A DNA stretch of 31,460 nt from the IMG/VR virus record IMGVR_UViG_3300017917_002041, positions 1-31,460 of that record, one strand, 5' to 3'. The notes beneath the pieces are model-generated. The model was not told the DNA's origin. It did no database searches and saw only the letters and a program-made list of their open reading frames with translations. A program made the translations under genes and the position numbers. Positions 21,401 to 28,612 of this stretch are shown here, one piece after another. Position 1 is the first letter of the stretch, and each line of letters starts with the position of its first letter. The stretch comes from a virus.

Positions 21401-21799
21401 TAAATCTTCTAGTTGTCTTATATCCCAAGCAATAAATGATACTGTTGCTTCTTGTAATGAACCATAAGCGCCTTTAGATTGAACGCTTACGTTTGTAATA
21501 CCAGGCATTGGTCTAATACCTAATCTGTTTGGAGTACCTCCAGGAGAAGATACATCATAAGAACCATTAGCTCCTAAACCAAATCTTAAATTGTCTCCAT
21601 TCAAAACTCCCCCCTGCATCACATATTGTTTAGCTAAATCGTTGTTGCCAGTATAATTAACACCAGATGTCATCCTTACCCAAGATGATCTAGTATTTAA
21701 TTGATGTAGAAAAGCAGGAGTGCGAGCAAGCATTCCATCTTGTCTACGCTTTAATTCATTCTTGACGAATTGAGGAAAGGTTTCTTTGAATATAGACAT
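18422..21799 (-). CDS. Large baseplate/tail protein with C-terminal muralytic-like domain
   Basis: The 1125-residue protein opens MSIFKETFPQFVKNELKRRQ, then long beta-rich virion segments (VTVSLDG-like strands such as TELTVTLDGIGGIIIGNLFQ). The C-terminal 130 residues match phage lysozyme-like/transglycosylase domains: ATAQAQFEGFYPGSKSFRTN, NNPGNIGNID, YDTLDAGIEVQLKFLNDVVN, then ATGAQVNDDYLNF; the EGF-S-R-NNPGNI pattern is characteristic, with the Glu of QFEGF as a candidate catalytic residue. The likely role is a baseplate hub or spike-associated protein that cuts peptidoglycan on injection. It lies between a gp53-like wedge gene and a small protein. Confidence 0.8.
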   Translation of the reverse strand: MSIFKETFPQFVKNELKRRQDGMLARTPAFLHQLNTRSSWVRMTSGVNYTGNNDLAKQYVMQGGVLNGDNLRFGLGANGSYDVSSPGGTPNRLGIRPMPGITNVSVQSKGAYGSLQEATVSFIAWDIRQLEDLELLYMRPGYTVLLEFGWSYVNPIPKYNILDIAADTGVSLNDAFKELYQKISSNNGNYNALLGYVKNYNWSARDDGGYDCTTTIISLGEVLESLKVNWVPMETKAFEKKGLLGYGPQEDFNPIPHYERGIIPGLLSELFFYMDKKVNSGNNLNYSREFKDPNFPGSKYNLYMSKRLGDISKISRGGLNKYLGKGDVRTEAYITLGSLCELINNYVLLKDGNNSPISQITTYDTDENGNIDKTKPLECIASPLSLSTNYGICFVRNDNWKSLSIQEIKSATNEENALTGVAATATPTYITEAIQERDFFPISKGFTSNKVTETPVEVPIELGNSLRILDKIFYNYSGNLETDLKDIANKLLNSISKVEIKKENNLKPQFIFSNGGSFISTNSNPSSFVNFFDYFYIADDISKKLEFAYIDFFGKDYPSITDITGRTWTKGAVTAKIKEIFFNYPLSELLSKQIADQTSTVASAISESAIDVPGFKAALQFLLPNSSANVKSLGYIENIYVNLDLLYDQAVSKNVASNDTQSKNTIAIREYIQNILRNIQNSLGNINNFDLQVDSRNAIGRIIDINYTGDPSVNLFPLQIHNLNSIVRTYSFNSKIFPEMGSIIAISAQDATGVGKLGYDNATLVAWNDGISDRLIPKKTFSTNIRIDRESNPSSFLLPFLTKIFTYFESLDGNGNNNPNYLYGGLDFAYRDFLSVLDRYDPQNAYKSIIPTELTVTLDGIGGIIIGNLFQINEDIIPKGYKSVSNRKIGYIVTNIGHNIQGNDWTTTLQAYPIILETAPANSVWKQWNNNEYPNSGTTVVTAGGVPVVNIPSSTASIENIYGPSIDNAITSLKNKGINISTGLRVLATAQAQFEGFYPGSKSFRTNNPGNIGNIDDGSTKAYDTLDAGIEVQLKFLNDVVNGRERNYKAGIDLGTYLKTYATGAQVNDDYLNFIISFFAGRGYSINRNTLLTDIAKIDKPSYVTPNKSTPTSFLTTNVNTFINR

Positions 21800-21804
21800 A
21801 ACAT

Positions 21805-22107
21805 TTATCTCGTTTGATTTTCAGCATTAAACAGTTCCATAACAGTAGTTAAATCAATTGGTATTCTTAATTGAATACCAGGTTCAGGAAACATTGATCC
21901 GAATACAACATCATTATTAACCATAGCTATTATCCACCATAAAGTAGCATCTTTATAGTACGTATAAGCTAATAAATCTAATCTATCACCTTGTACAGTA
22001 ACAATATAAATGTCATTTTCAGATGGTGGTATAACAGGGTATTTTTTTTCCTTGTAGTATTGTTTGCCTGTTGATGTAACTAATATGTCTGAATTGTTAT
22101 ATCTCAT
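21805..22107 (-). CDS. LysM-like baseplate wedge protein (gp53-type)
   Basis: A 100-residue protein with one LysM-like fold: DIYIVTVQGDRLDLLAYTYY, KDATLWWIIAMVNND, then PEPGIQLRIP. The pattern of a strand, RLDxLAxxYY helix, WWxIAxxN and PGxxLRIP is that of T4 gp53-like wedge proteins and other tail LysM proteins that bind the baseplate. It shares one base with the 620-residue gene before it and is 5 bases from the large hub gene, so it belongs to the tail cluster. Confidence 0.85.
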   Translation of the reverse strand: MRYNNSDILVTSTGKQYYKEKKYPVIPPSENDIYIVTVQGDRLDLLAYTYYKDATLWWIIAMVNNDVVFGSMFPEPGIQLRIPIDLTTVMELFNAENQTR

Positions 22108-23969
22108 TAGATAAGATTATTGTTTATGGCTGTTCCGGCTGGTATATTACTATTTGTAAATATGTTGGTTAGCCAAGGATTATCTTCTGTTTCTCTATCT
22201 GTAACGAATGCTGGTAAGTTTCCTTGTTGTTTTAATGGGAATTTACGTGGTAAGAAATCATGGATTGGAGCGAATGTCATTGAAACATTTAATACGTGAG
22301 GTAATTCATATAAATTTCCTCTTTGTTCAGGATCTGTTATTGCAATCTCCCAAGGTGAATCGTTACTAATAGTATAATTTAATGATTTAATAATACCTGG
22401 TTGTCTGTACATGTAGTTACCAATAGTAAGTTTCATGTATGGTGCTCTCATCACATTGTTTGAGTAATCAGGCATTACGTTTGAATATAGATAATTTAAT
22501 TTCTGCCACATTGGTTGAAGCTCAGCTTCAGACATTGCCGCTACTTGAAAGTTAAATGAAACATTTCTTTCAAATCCGTTATAAATGTAAAATGGTTCTC
22601 CTCTACCAACATAATTAACTGTGTTCCATGATGGGTTAGGATTATCATTAATATCTTTTAAATATGCTCTGAATATCATCCAAACACTTTGGTTAGGAGC
22701 ATCATTATCTACAGCTTCAATTCTGAATTTAATTAAATCTCTTACATTACGTTGTTCACCATTTATAACAACAGTGGTACCTGGAGGTGCTTCTGATATA
22801 TACAGTGGTGTTAAATTAATTTGGTCTTGTTGTCCATTAGCACCACCTAATCCTAATCTTCCTTCAATGTTGTATTTAACTAAATCTAAATCTTTATTTC
22901 TACCACTATATGCTTTACCTGTGTATGCAAATGATATTGGTAATTCAACGTTACCATTTGCATTTTTTACTATATAAGCCGTACCAACTCTTGATCCTGT
23001 AATTTGAGTATCAATAGTTGATTTTAATTTATTGTATGTTCTACCAGCAGCAGGATAGTCAATAACATTTTGATCAATTTGAGATGGAGTTGATACTAAA
23101 GAACCTGTAATGATATTATTGTTAGCTGCTATTTGAGATAAACTACCATCAAAGTATTGTTCAGAAACTCCTTGCGCTAAAAAGTAATCAATATCTGGTG
23201 CTGGGCGTTGGTATAATATTGATGTGTTGCTAATTGAAGATATACTAATTGCTTCAGCTATTTCACCAGTGGCAAAATCAATAGATACAGCCTCTGTACG
23301 TTCTAAAGAAGCATACTGGTTGTATTGAACGTTACTTAATGTATTGTCATATCTTCTAATTATAGTAGTACCAATACCATCTATAGAACCAGGACCACCA
23401 ACATATTGTGCAATGTTAGAATCAGGATATATTTGTAATTTATCTTTTAAAGCAACTAATCTATTATTTCCTGCTATGTCGTTTGCTACAACTACTTTAG
23501 AATATAATTGTCCTTCATTTAAAATTGGAAATAACCCGTGTCTAGTGATGTGACCACCAAATGCATTGATAGGTATTTGCGCTAATGTATTAATACCTAA
23601 ATTATAGATACGAGTAGAACCTACTGCTCCAAGCAATTGACCTAAAGCATCAGTTCTAGTTTCTAACTTAGGATTAGATAATTGTAATCCAATTTGTTTT
23701 GCAACAAACAAGGGGCCTCTTGGAGCATCAGTAAGAAATTTTCCAATACGTGAAGTATCCAGTAGTGAAGCTCGTGCAGCACCAGCAAAACCACCTCTAA
23801 TTAAACCATTATCTGAATTCCAGATGTTAGTTGATGGTACTTGCTCTTGAAAAGCAGGAGGTATTCTTTGGGTAATGTAAGGTTCACCACTACTACCCCC
23901 ACCTGGTGTGTCACTACCGTACTTTAATGTTCTTAACGAAGTTAAAGCCGCTTGTGTTACTATTGCCAT
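22107..23969 (-). CDS. Large virion structural protein, 620 aa (tail/baseplate)
   Basis: A 620-residue protein with a Gly/Pro-rich start (DTPGGGSSGEPYITQRIPP), many short strands, and a C-terminal region SFNFQVAAMSEAELQPMWQK followed by PYMKLTIGNYMYRQPGIIKS and HVLNVSMTFAPIHDFLPRKF. That last part resembles domains of baseplate or tail-tube-associated proteins in which IGNYM...PGIIKSLNYTI strands pack on the tube; this is a pattern recollection. Its overlap with the gp53-like gene and its location between tape measure and hub support a baseplate role. No catalytic motif seen. Confidence 0.7.
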   Translation of the reverse strand: MAIVTQAALTSLRTLKYGSDTPGGGSSGEPYITQRIPPAFQEQVPSTNIWNSDNGLIRGGFAGAARASLLDTSRIGKFLTDAPRGPLFVAKQIGLQLSNPKLETRTDALGQLLGAVGSTRIYNLGINTLAQIPINAFGGHITRHGLFPILNEGQLYSKVVVANDIAGNNRLVALKDKLQIYPDSNIAQYVGGPGSIDGIGTTIIRRYDNTLSNVQYNQYASLERTEAVSIDFATGEIAEAISISSISNTSILYQRPAPDIDYFLAQGVSEQYFDGSLSQIAANNNIITGSLVSTPSQIDQNVIDYPAAGRTYNKLKSTIDTQITGSRVGTAYIVKNANGNVELPISFAYTGKAYSGRNKDLDLVKYNIEGRLGLGGANGQQDQINLTPLYISEAPPGTTVVINGEQRNVRDLIKFRIEAVDNDAPNQSVWMIFRAYLKDINDNPNPSWNTVNYVGRGEPFYIYNGFERNVSFNFQVAAMSEAELQPMWQKLNYLYSNVMPDYSNNVMRAPYMKLTIGNYMYRQPGIIKSLNYTISNDSPWEIAITDPEQRGNLYELPHVLNVSMTFAPIHDFLPRKFPLKQQGNLPAFVTDRETEDNPWLTNIFTNSNIPAGTAINNNLI

Positions 23970-24244
23970 TATCTAGGTAAGTTATCAGTATATTTTTTTC
24001 CTCTAGCGTTTCTATATACACTAGTATTTAAAGCATCACCTTCATCTAATGATGTAGGAGCTGGTTTTGGTGGAACAAATCCTGCACCAACCATGTTAAT
24101 TGTAGGATTCCCGTTAAGAGAATACTCATCATGGCGTGATCCTGGAGGATTTGGTTCTACTTTAGACATTTTGTTAGATGGAACTTTTCCACCACCCCAT
24201 CCTAGTCTACTTACACCGCCTGCTAATAAATTTAATAAGCCCAT
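23969..24244 (-). CDS. Small Gly/Pro-rich virion-cluster protein, 91 aa
   Basis: A 91-residue protein of low complexity: MGLLNLLAGGVSRLGWGGGK, then PNPPGSRHDEYSLNGNP and GAGFVPPKPAPTSLDEG. A hydrophobic N-terminal helix is followed by a Pro-rich unstructured chain. It shares one base with the 620-aa gene and begins 22 bases after a late-type motif that overlaps the tape measure stop codon. It is probably a minor virion or assembly protein. Family not recognised. Confidence 0.6.
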   Translation of the reverse strand: MGLLNLLAGGVSRLGWGGGKVPSNKMSKVEPNPPGSRHDEYSLNGNPTINMVGAGFVPPKPAPTSLDEGDALNTSVYRNARGKKYTDNLPR

Positions 24245-24265
24245 GTTTTTATTGTTTATGTTTGA

Positions 24266-24275
24266 TATAAATATT
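24266..24275 (-). promoter_or_regulatory. Late-type motif AATATTTATA
   Basis: The minus strand AATATTTATA is 22 bases before the ATG at 24244 and overlaps the tape measure stop codon at 24274. No TTTG at -33. Confidence 0.5.
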
Positions 24276-26604
24276 ATGCTAAGTTATAGTTGGTCATAAG
24301 TTGAGCAGTACCCACTTTTTGAGCTCCTATATATACTTTACCTTCTTTATTATTTAATTTATTTAAAGCATTATTTGTTTGTTCTGTTTTTGCTAAAAGA
24401 GCATCAAACTTTGCTATTAGTTCTGAATTGTCTTGTGCGACTATTGTTTGTTGGTTTGATCTAGATAATAAATCACCTATTCCTGGTGCTGCTGCTAAAT
24501 CATCATTATTACTTAGTTCAAATAGACCACCTTCTTTAGGTGATACTACTGTTTTACCATTAGATGAAAATAAGTCACCTGCTTGTTGTACATCTTCTTT
24601 AGCTTGAGCGTATTGGCTCATTATAGCGGCAATACTACCAACTACAAGTGCTGTTATTACACCCGCAGATAATGCTGCTGTTGCTGTAACTGCACCCGCA
24701 GCTAATATACCTGCTTGAACAGCAGATGCTGTTAATTGTATAATTAATTTTGTCATTGATATACCAGCCATAGCACCTAAAGCAATAGACACAAATGTAG
24801 TACTTTCAGCTAATGTAGCCATCATATCTACAAACTTACCTAAAGGACCACCAACTATTCTACCAATAACATCTTGTATTTTTTCCATTGCAAGATTAAA
24901 CTTATCTTGTGCATTTAATGCTTCCAATCTTTCAGCTACTTCTTTACCAGCTAGTGCTGTAACTTCAGCTTGAGATTTACCCATATACTGTTGTTTTAAC
25001 AACATATCTGATAGTTCATCTGAAGATAATCCTAATGCTGCTGCTACTTTATCTTGAGCAATAACATTCATATTTGAGAACTTATTAAAATCAATATTTT
25101 GATTGTTAAGTTCTTTCATTACTGTTGTTAAATCACCTGTTAAAGCAGCTGTTCTAGCTCTCTCTAAATTTAAACTTTGATTTATTAATAATTCAGCTTG
25201 TAATTCGCTTTCTATTGATGATTCAAAGTTAAGTAAAGAGGATGCTTGTTTACGTGCTATATCTAAATTAGTTCCTAATAATTTTGCTTGAGCAACTGCT
25301 TGAGCTAATGCTTGCGGATTAGCTTTAAACATTGCTAATGTCTGTCCTGATATTTTACCTATTTCTTCAAGTACTTCTCTTTGGTTTAATTGAATACCGT
25401 ATTGAGAAGATAAATTCTGAGATGTTTCTAGAGCAATATTTTTAGATTCCTCTAGTGTTCTACCTGTAGCAATAGATAATTTAGCTAAACCACCTGCTGC
25501 TTCTTCACTTAATCCAATTTGTTTAGTTAATTTAATAAACTGTGTATTTAAATCAGCTGTGAACTTAGAACTAAATCCTAATTGTTTTCCTAATTCAATA
25601 TTTGCTTCAACTAAACGAGCAGTATTAATAGCAACGTCACCAGAAGCAACTGCTATATTATTAAAATCTTGTCTTAAATCACGTGCTTCGTCTTTACTTA
25701 ATACTAAATTCTTTTGTAACTTAGTTGTTTGATCAGAAATAGCAAATGCAAATTTCTTAATTGCATCAAATATAACCAATAATGGGCTTGCTGCAGCGGC
25801 TGCTTCTTTAAGACCTTGACCAAATGTAGCAGCATTTTTACTTTGTAATTTCCCAAGTATAGTACTTTCTTTTTGTGCTTGTAAAAGTGCTTCTGCCTCT
25901 TTTAGTTCGTCTTCATATTGTTTTACTAAATTTTCATGAGAAGTAATTATACCGTCAACTTGTTGTTTTTCTTTTACTTTTTGACTTATAATTTTTTCAG
26001 TATTTTTAGACAGTATTTCAGAAACTTTTATTGTTTCTTGTTCTTCTTTAAGTTGCGTTTTTAATTGCTTTATTCTATCAGTAGCGTTTTTCTTTCCTGT
26101 TTGACTTATTACAGTTGCTGCTAATTCTTGTTGTTTTGCTATTTGTTGTTGAATAGCATCTATTCTAAGATCAGCATTTACAATGGTATCTCGTCTTTTG
26201 ATTTCATCCTTTTCTAACTGCGCTATTTCATCTTTAAGACTTTTTTGCTTTAAAAGAAATCTACCTGTACTTTTAAATGATGCTTCATTTTGGTAGATAT
26301 ATTTTTGATATTTTTCTTGAAGATTATTAATATGTTTTTGAACCTCTGTTTCTTTGGCTTTACCCGCTGCTACTTTTCTTGATATTTTATCTGTATCTTC
26401 TAATGCTTTTCTGTATTCATTGGTTGTTTTAACTAAATTATTATTAGCCGCTGCTGAAAATCTTAAGCTAGTAGGTAACGTTTCAACTAATTTAGATAAT
26501 TGTTTACTTAAATTAATTGATTCTTTTAGAGCATTATTAAAGTCATTTAACGATTTGTTTGAGTCGTTAATGTCTTTTTTATTTTGTTCAAAGTCTTCAG
26601 CCAT
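24274..26604 (-). CDS. Tail tape measure protein
   Basis: A 776-residue protein that would set tail length and sit inside the tube. The first 260 residues are dense coiled coil (KKDINDSNKSLNDFNNALKE, KQQELAATVISQTGKKN and long EQETI/KEKQQ heptads). The middle is Ala-rich helical repeats. Residues about 600-665 are a long hydrophobic stretch (FVSIALGAMAGISMTKLIIQ and AAGAVTATAALSAGVITALV), typical of tape measure membrane-insertion segments. The C-terminus has short polar helices (ALNKLNNKEG). At roughly 1.5 angstroms per residue this predicts a tail of about 115 nm. It follows the tail chaperone genes, as in most tailed phages. Confidence 0.92.
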   Translation of the reverse strand: MAEDFEQNKKDINDSNKSLNDFNNALKESINLSKQLSKLVETLPTSLRFSAAANNNLVKTTNEYRKALEDTDKISRKVAAGKAKETEVQKHINNLQEKYQKYIYQNEASFKSTGRFLLKQKSLKDEIAQLEKDEIKRRDTIVNADLRIDAIQQQIAKQQELAATVISQTGKKNATDRIKQLKTQLKEEQETIKVSEILSKNTEKIISQKVKEKQQVDGIITSHENLVKQYEDELKEAEALLQAQKESTILGKLQSKNAATFGQGLKEAAAAASPLLVIFDAIKKFAFAISDQTTKLQKNLVLSKDEARDLRQDFNNIAVASGDVAINTARLVEANIELGKQLGFSSKFTADLNTQFIKLTKQIGLSEEAAGGLAKLSIATGRTLEESKNIALETSQNLSSQYGIQLNQREVLEEIGKISGQTLAMFKANPQALAQAVAQAKLLGTNLDIARKQASSLLNFESSIESELQAELLINQSLNLERARTAALTGDLTTVMKELNNQNIDFNKFSNMNVIAQDKVAAALGLSSDELSDMLLKQQYMGKSQAEVTALAGKEVAERLEALNAQDKFNLAMEKIQDVIGRIVGGPLGKFVDMMATLAESTTFVSIALGAMAGISMTKLIIQLTASAVQAGILAAGAVTATAALSAGVITALVVGSIAAIMSQYAQAKEDVQQAGDLFSSNGKTVVSPKEGGLFELSNNDDLAAAPGIGDLLSRSNQQTIVAQDNSELIAKFDALLAKTEQTNNALNKLNNKEGKVYIGAQKVGTAQLMTNYNLA

Positions 26605-26620
26605 ATTATGATATTACGCA

Positions 26621-26630
26621 AATAAATATT
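26621..26630 (-). promoter_or_regulatory. Late-type motif AATATTTATT
   Basis: The minus strand AATATTTATT is 17 bases before the tape measure ATG at 26604, directly after the terminator hairpin 26633-26663. Same motif as before the tube and sheath genes. Confidence 0.55.
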
Positions 26631-26632
26631 GC

Positions 26633-26663
26633 AAAAGAGCACCTGTTATTTGGGTGCTCTTTT
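26633..26663 (-). terminator. Strong hairpin between the chaperone extension and tape measure
   Basis: An 11-bp perfect stem AAAAGAGCACC (26633-26643) / GGTGCTCTTTT (26653-26663) with a 9-base loop. The U-tract is mostly in the stem on both strands, so it can work in either direction. It overlaps the stop codon (26646-26648) of the frameshift extension ORF. Confidence 0.65.
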
Positions 26664-26912
26664 TGCGGTATAGGTCGGTTTTATATTGGGTTTTGCTGTT
26701 TGTGCCGTTTTGGACTTCAGTGCGTTTTGTTTTTGTATATTTTCTTCGTCTTTATTTTTCTTTTCGTAATGTGTTCTTATTTGATTGTAAATATAATCAC
26801 GATAACGAATTGGCATATTATATATAGTAGCCCAATCATATCCGCCGTTTCCATAAAATACTATTTCATGTATTCGGGAGAATATGTGTTCTCTATATCT
26901 AGGCGTCAGGCC
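26646..26912 (-). CDS. Tail assembly chaperone, frameshift extension (T-type)
   Basis: An 88-codon open frame that has no start codon before its conserved-looking part: GLTPRYREHIFSRIHEIVFY, GNGGYDWATIYNMPIRYRDY, then a basic tail ending AKRAPK. It overlaps the last three codons and stop of the upstream chaperone gene in the +1 (equivalently -2) frame. The shared stretch AAC TTT TTT TGG gives a seven-T slippery run (26913-26919) where P-site tRNA-Phe can re-pair. Position between tube and tape measure is exactly that of the G/GT-type chaperone pair. The fused product would be about 338 residues. The only internal ATG would drop the first 32 residues, so expression by shift is more likely. Confidence 0.8.
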   Translation of the reverse strand, partial: GLTPRYREHIFSRIHEIVFYGNGGYDWATIYNMPIRYRDYIYNQIRTHYEKKNKDEENIQKQNALKSKTAQTAKPNIKPTYTAKRAPK

Positions 26913-27654
26913 AAAAAAAGTTAATATTAATTGGTATAACTACGCCCTCCTGTACGTAGCTATCTTTATCGATTGTGATTTCAGTATCAATATCTGGTGA
27001 TATTTCATTGTAATATTTTTTAAATGCTCTAGAATCAGGAGCAAGTAATAAATTATCTACAAAATCACGAATTGATGCTTGATCTGCTTTGCCATTGATA
27101 GAAGTAATCATGTGTTTTAAACGAGTAGTACCTTCAAATGATCCATTTGGGTCTACTTTTTGCAAACCTTTAAGTTCAGCATCAATTGCTTTTTCGTCTT
27201 TACCTGTTAGTAATTTAAATGTAACAACATTACCTGATTTTGGTAAAGCAAACTTAAATTCGTTTTTACCTTTTTCAAATAATGTTTCGTCTAATTCTTT
27301 TTCTTTTAATTGAGTTAAATCTACAGTATAATTTTCATCTTTACCTGTTGATTCATTTCTAAACTTAATATCATAATCCTTACCGTATCCTAAAATACGA
27401 GCAGCAAATAGTACAGCGTTTTTATCGCCCGTAATTAAATCATCAATATCAATTGGTGATACAATTAATGATTTTAATAACTTGTCAATAGCTATACCTT
27501 GCTTGATAAAGTTAATGTTAGTTAAAATATCTTCATCTTTGGCGCTCATATAGCGCATTTCAATTTCGCCTGAAGATAACGGTGATGTTTCGGGATAAAC
27601 GAGACCTTTTGATGGTAGTGTGACTGTTTCTGTTGGAATTTTTAAATCTGCCAT
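26899..27654 (-). CDS. Tail assembly chaperone (G-type), 251 aa
   Basis: The 251-residue protein starts MADLKIPTETVTLPSKGLVY, then ETSPLSSGEIEMRYMSAKDE, and ends NINFFWPDA. The LPSKGxxYP, GEIEMRYMSAKDEDIL and GNVVTFKLLTGKDEKAI segments are typical of myophage tail assembly chaperones that coat the tape measure before the tube forms. It has a late-type motif 24 bases upstream and a strong terminator further upstream, so it starts a new transcript. The 3' end has a slippery T7 run giving a longer form. Confidence 0.82.
   Translation of the reverse strand: MADLKIPTETVTLPSKGLVYPETSPLSSGEIEMRYMSAKDEDILTNINFIKQGIAIDKLLKSLIVSPIDIDDLITGDKNAVLFAARILGYGKDYDIKFRNESTGKDENYTVDLTQLKEKELDETLFEKGKNEFKFALPKSGNVVTFKLLTGKDEKAIDAELKGLQKVDPNGSFEGTTRLKHMITSINGKADQASIRDFVDNLLLAPDSRAFKKYYNEISPDIDTEITIDKDSYVQEGVVIPININFFWPDA
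26913..26919 (-). promoter_or_regulatory. Slippery heptamer for +1/-2 ribosomal frameshift
   Basis: Seven consecutive T in the frame AAC TTT TTT TGG, 12 bases before the zero-frame stop codon at 26899-26901. A +1 slip of tRNA-Phe (TTT to TTT) or a -2 slip both re-pair perfectly and enter the 26646-26912 frame. A seven-T slip at a short distance before a stop is a familiar layout for phage tail chaperones, though -1 is the usual direction. Confidence 0.7.
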
Positions 27655-27677
27655 AAACTAATTTTAATTTGTGTATA

Positions 27678-27687
27678 TATAAATATA
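27678..27687 (-). promoter_or_regulatory. Late-type motif TATATTTATA
   Basis: The minus strand TATATTTATA is 24 bases before the chaperone ATG at 27654, in the gene-free gap 27655-27780 that also holds a terminator. There is no TTTG 20 bases upstream. Confidence 0.55.
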
Positions 27688-27705
27688 ATAAAATAAAATT
27701 TTTGC

Positions 27706-27734
27706 ATAAAAAAACCCGGTATTTCTACCGGGTT
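27706..27734 (-). terminator. Strong rho-independent terminator after the 99-aa gene
   Basis: A 9-bp perfect stem AACCCGGTA (27713-27721) / TACCGGGTT (27726-27734) with loop TTTC on the plus strand, followed on the minus strand by seven or more T (27708-27714). It ends the sheath-tube transcript ahead of the chaperone genes. Confidence 0.9.
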
Positions 27735-27780
27735 CTATACTCCAACGAGTGACACACCACATATCACTCATTTCACCTTG

Positions 27781-28080
27781 TTATTTTTCCATAGCATCGA
27801 ATGCTTTAGAATAAGCATCGTCGTTTGATGTTGGGTTTTCTAAATCATCGCTTTTAATTGTTTCTTTCAACTTTTTGTAAGCTTCAGCTAATTTTTTGTA
27901 TTTTGCTTTAGCTGCTTTTTCACCAGCAGCATATCCAGCACCATATACATCTTCTTCGCCTTTGTCTTTAGCATCTACATCTTTAGAGCCTTTATCTACA
28001 CGTTGAAATTCACTATATTTTTCGTCTAGTACTTCAGCGATGCACTCTTGTACTAATGAATGTAATTCTTGTCTTTTCAT
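27781..28080 (-). CDS. Small charged helical protein, 99 aa, after tube gene
   Basis: A 99-residue protein starting MKRQELHSLVQECIAEVLDE, a short amphipathic helix with LVQECIAEVL like the N-terminal helices of several phage virion proteins. A Lys/Asp-rich middle (KGSKDVDAKDKGEED) is followed by YGAGYAAGEKAAKAKYKKLA and a coiled-coil-like KLAEAYKKLKETIK. It lies 6 bases after the tail tube stop and before a terminator, so it is part of the sheath-tube transcript. Function unknown; minor virion or assembly protein is inferred from location. Confidence 0.65.
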   Translation of the reverse strand: MKRQELHSLVQECIAEVLDEKYSEFQRVDKGSKDVDAKDKGEEDVYGAGYAAGEKAAKAKYKKLAEAYKKLKETIKSDDLENPTSNDDAYSKAFDAMEK

Positions 28081-28086
28081 ATACTA

Positions 28087-28578
28087 TTAGTAGTTTAAGA
28101 TACAATAATCCATTCCAATAGTTACAGTTAAGTTAACTGCTTCTGTGTAAGTTGACCAATCGTAATCATCAAAGTTACCTGTTTTAATGAAGGCACCTTT
28201 AATAATCCATTCTGATACAACGTCACCTACTGGTCCTAAACCATTGAATGTTAAGTCTTTTTTATAGAAATCAGAGTAACCAGCTCTACCAGTTACTGAT
28301 TCGTATCCTAAACGAGCCCATTCCATTACTGCTTGAGCACCTGATGGAGCGATTGGATCGAATAATGTAAGAGTCATGTCACCCCAAATTCTCTTACCAC
28401 TGCGGATTTTTCTATAAGTGTTGATGTGATCAAGTACAATTTCACCGTCATCGAAGGTTACTGCACTTACACCCTTGATAATATATGCTGGAATACCGTC
28501 TACATATAGTATAAATCTATTTGGAACTTTAGGTTCATACTGTGTAAACATTATTTCGTTTGCGTCTAATACAGGCAT
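28087..28578 (-). CDS. Tail tube protein (gp19-like)
   Basis: The 163-residue protein has the T4 gp19-like fold pattern: MPVLDANEIMFTQYEPKVPN then RFILYVDGIPAYIIKGVSAV, VLDHINTYRKIRSGKRIWGD and MTLTLFDPIAPSGAQAVMEW. It ends in strands EAVNLTVTIGMDYCILNY. The N-terminal RF.LYVDGIPAYIIKG stretch and the paired strands are typical of myophage tube subunits. It lies directly downstream of the sheath gene with a late-type motif 23 bases before its ATG. It forms the inner tube through which DNA passes. Confidence 0.92.
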   Translation of the reverse strand: MPVLDANEIMFTQYEPKVPNRFILYVDGIPAYIIKGVSAVTFDDGEIVLDHINTYRKIRSGKRIWGDMTLTLFDPIAPSGAQAVMEWARLGYESVTGRAGYSDFYKKDLTFNGLGPVGDVVSEWIIKGAFIKTGNFDDYDWSTYTEAVNLTVTIGMDYCILNY

Positions 28579-28600
28579 TTTATGTTATGTTTTATTCTAT

Positions 28601-28610
28601 TATAAATATT
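28601..28610 (-). promoter_or_regulatory. Late-type motif AATATTTATA
   Basis: The minus strand AATATTTATA is 23 bases before the tail tube ATG. No TTTG at -33; the motif lies in the short gap between sheath and tube genes. Confidence 0.6.
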
Positions 28611-28612
28611 TG

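Noticed and set aside
22621-22977. 118-codon plus-strand open frame inside the 620-aa structural gene
   Set aside because: It is an antisense shadow of a well-supported gene, with no start signals.
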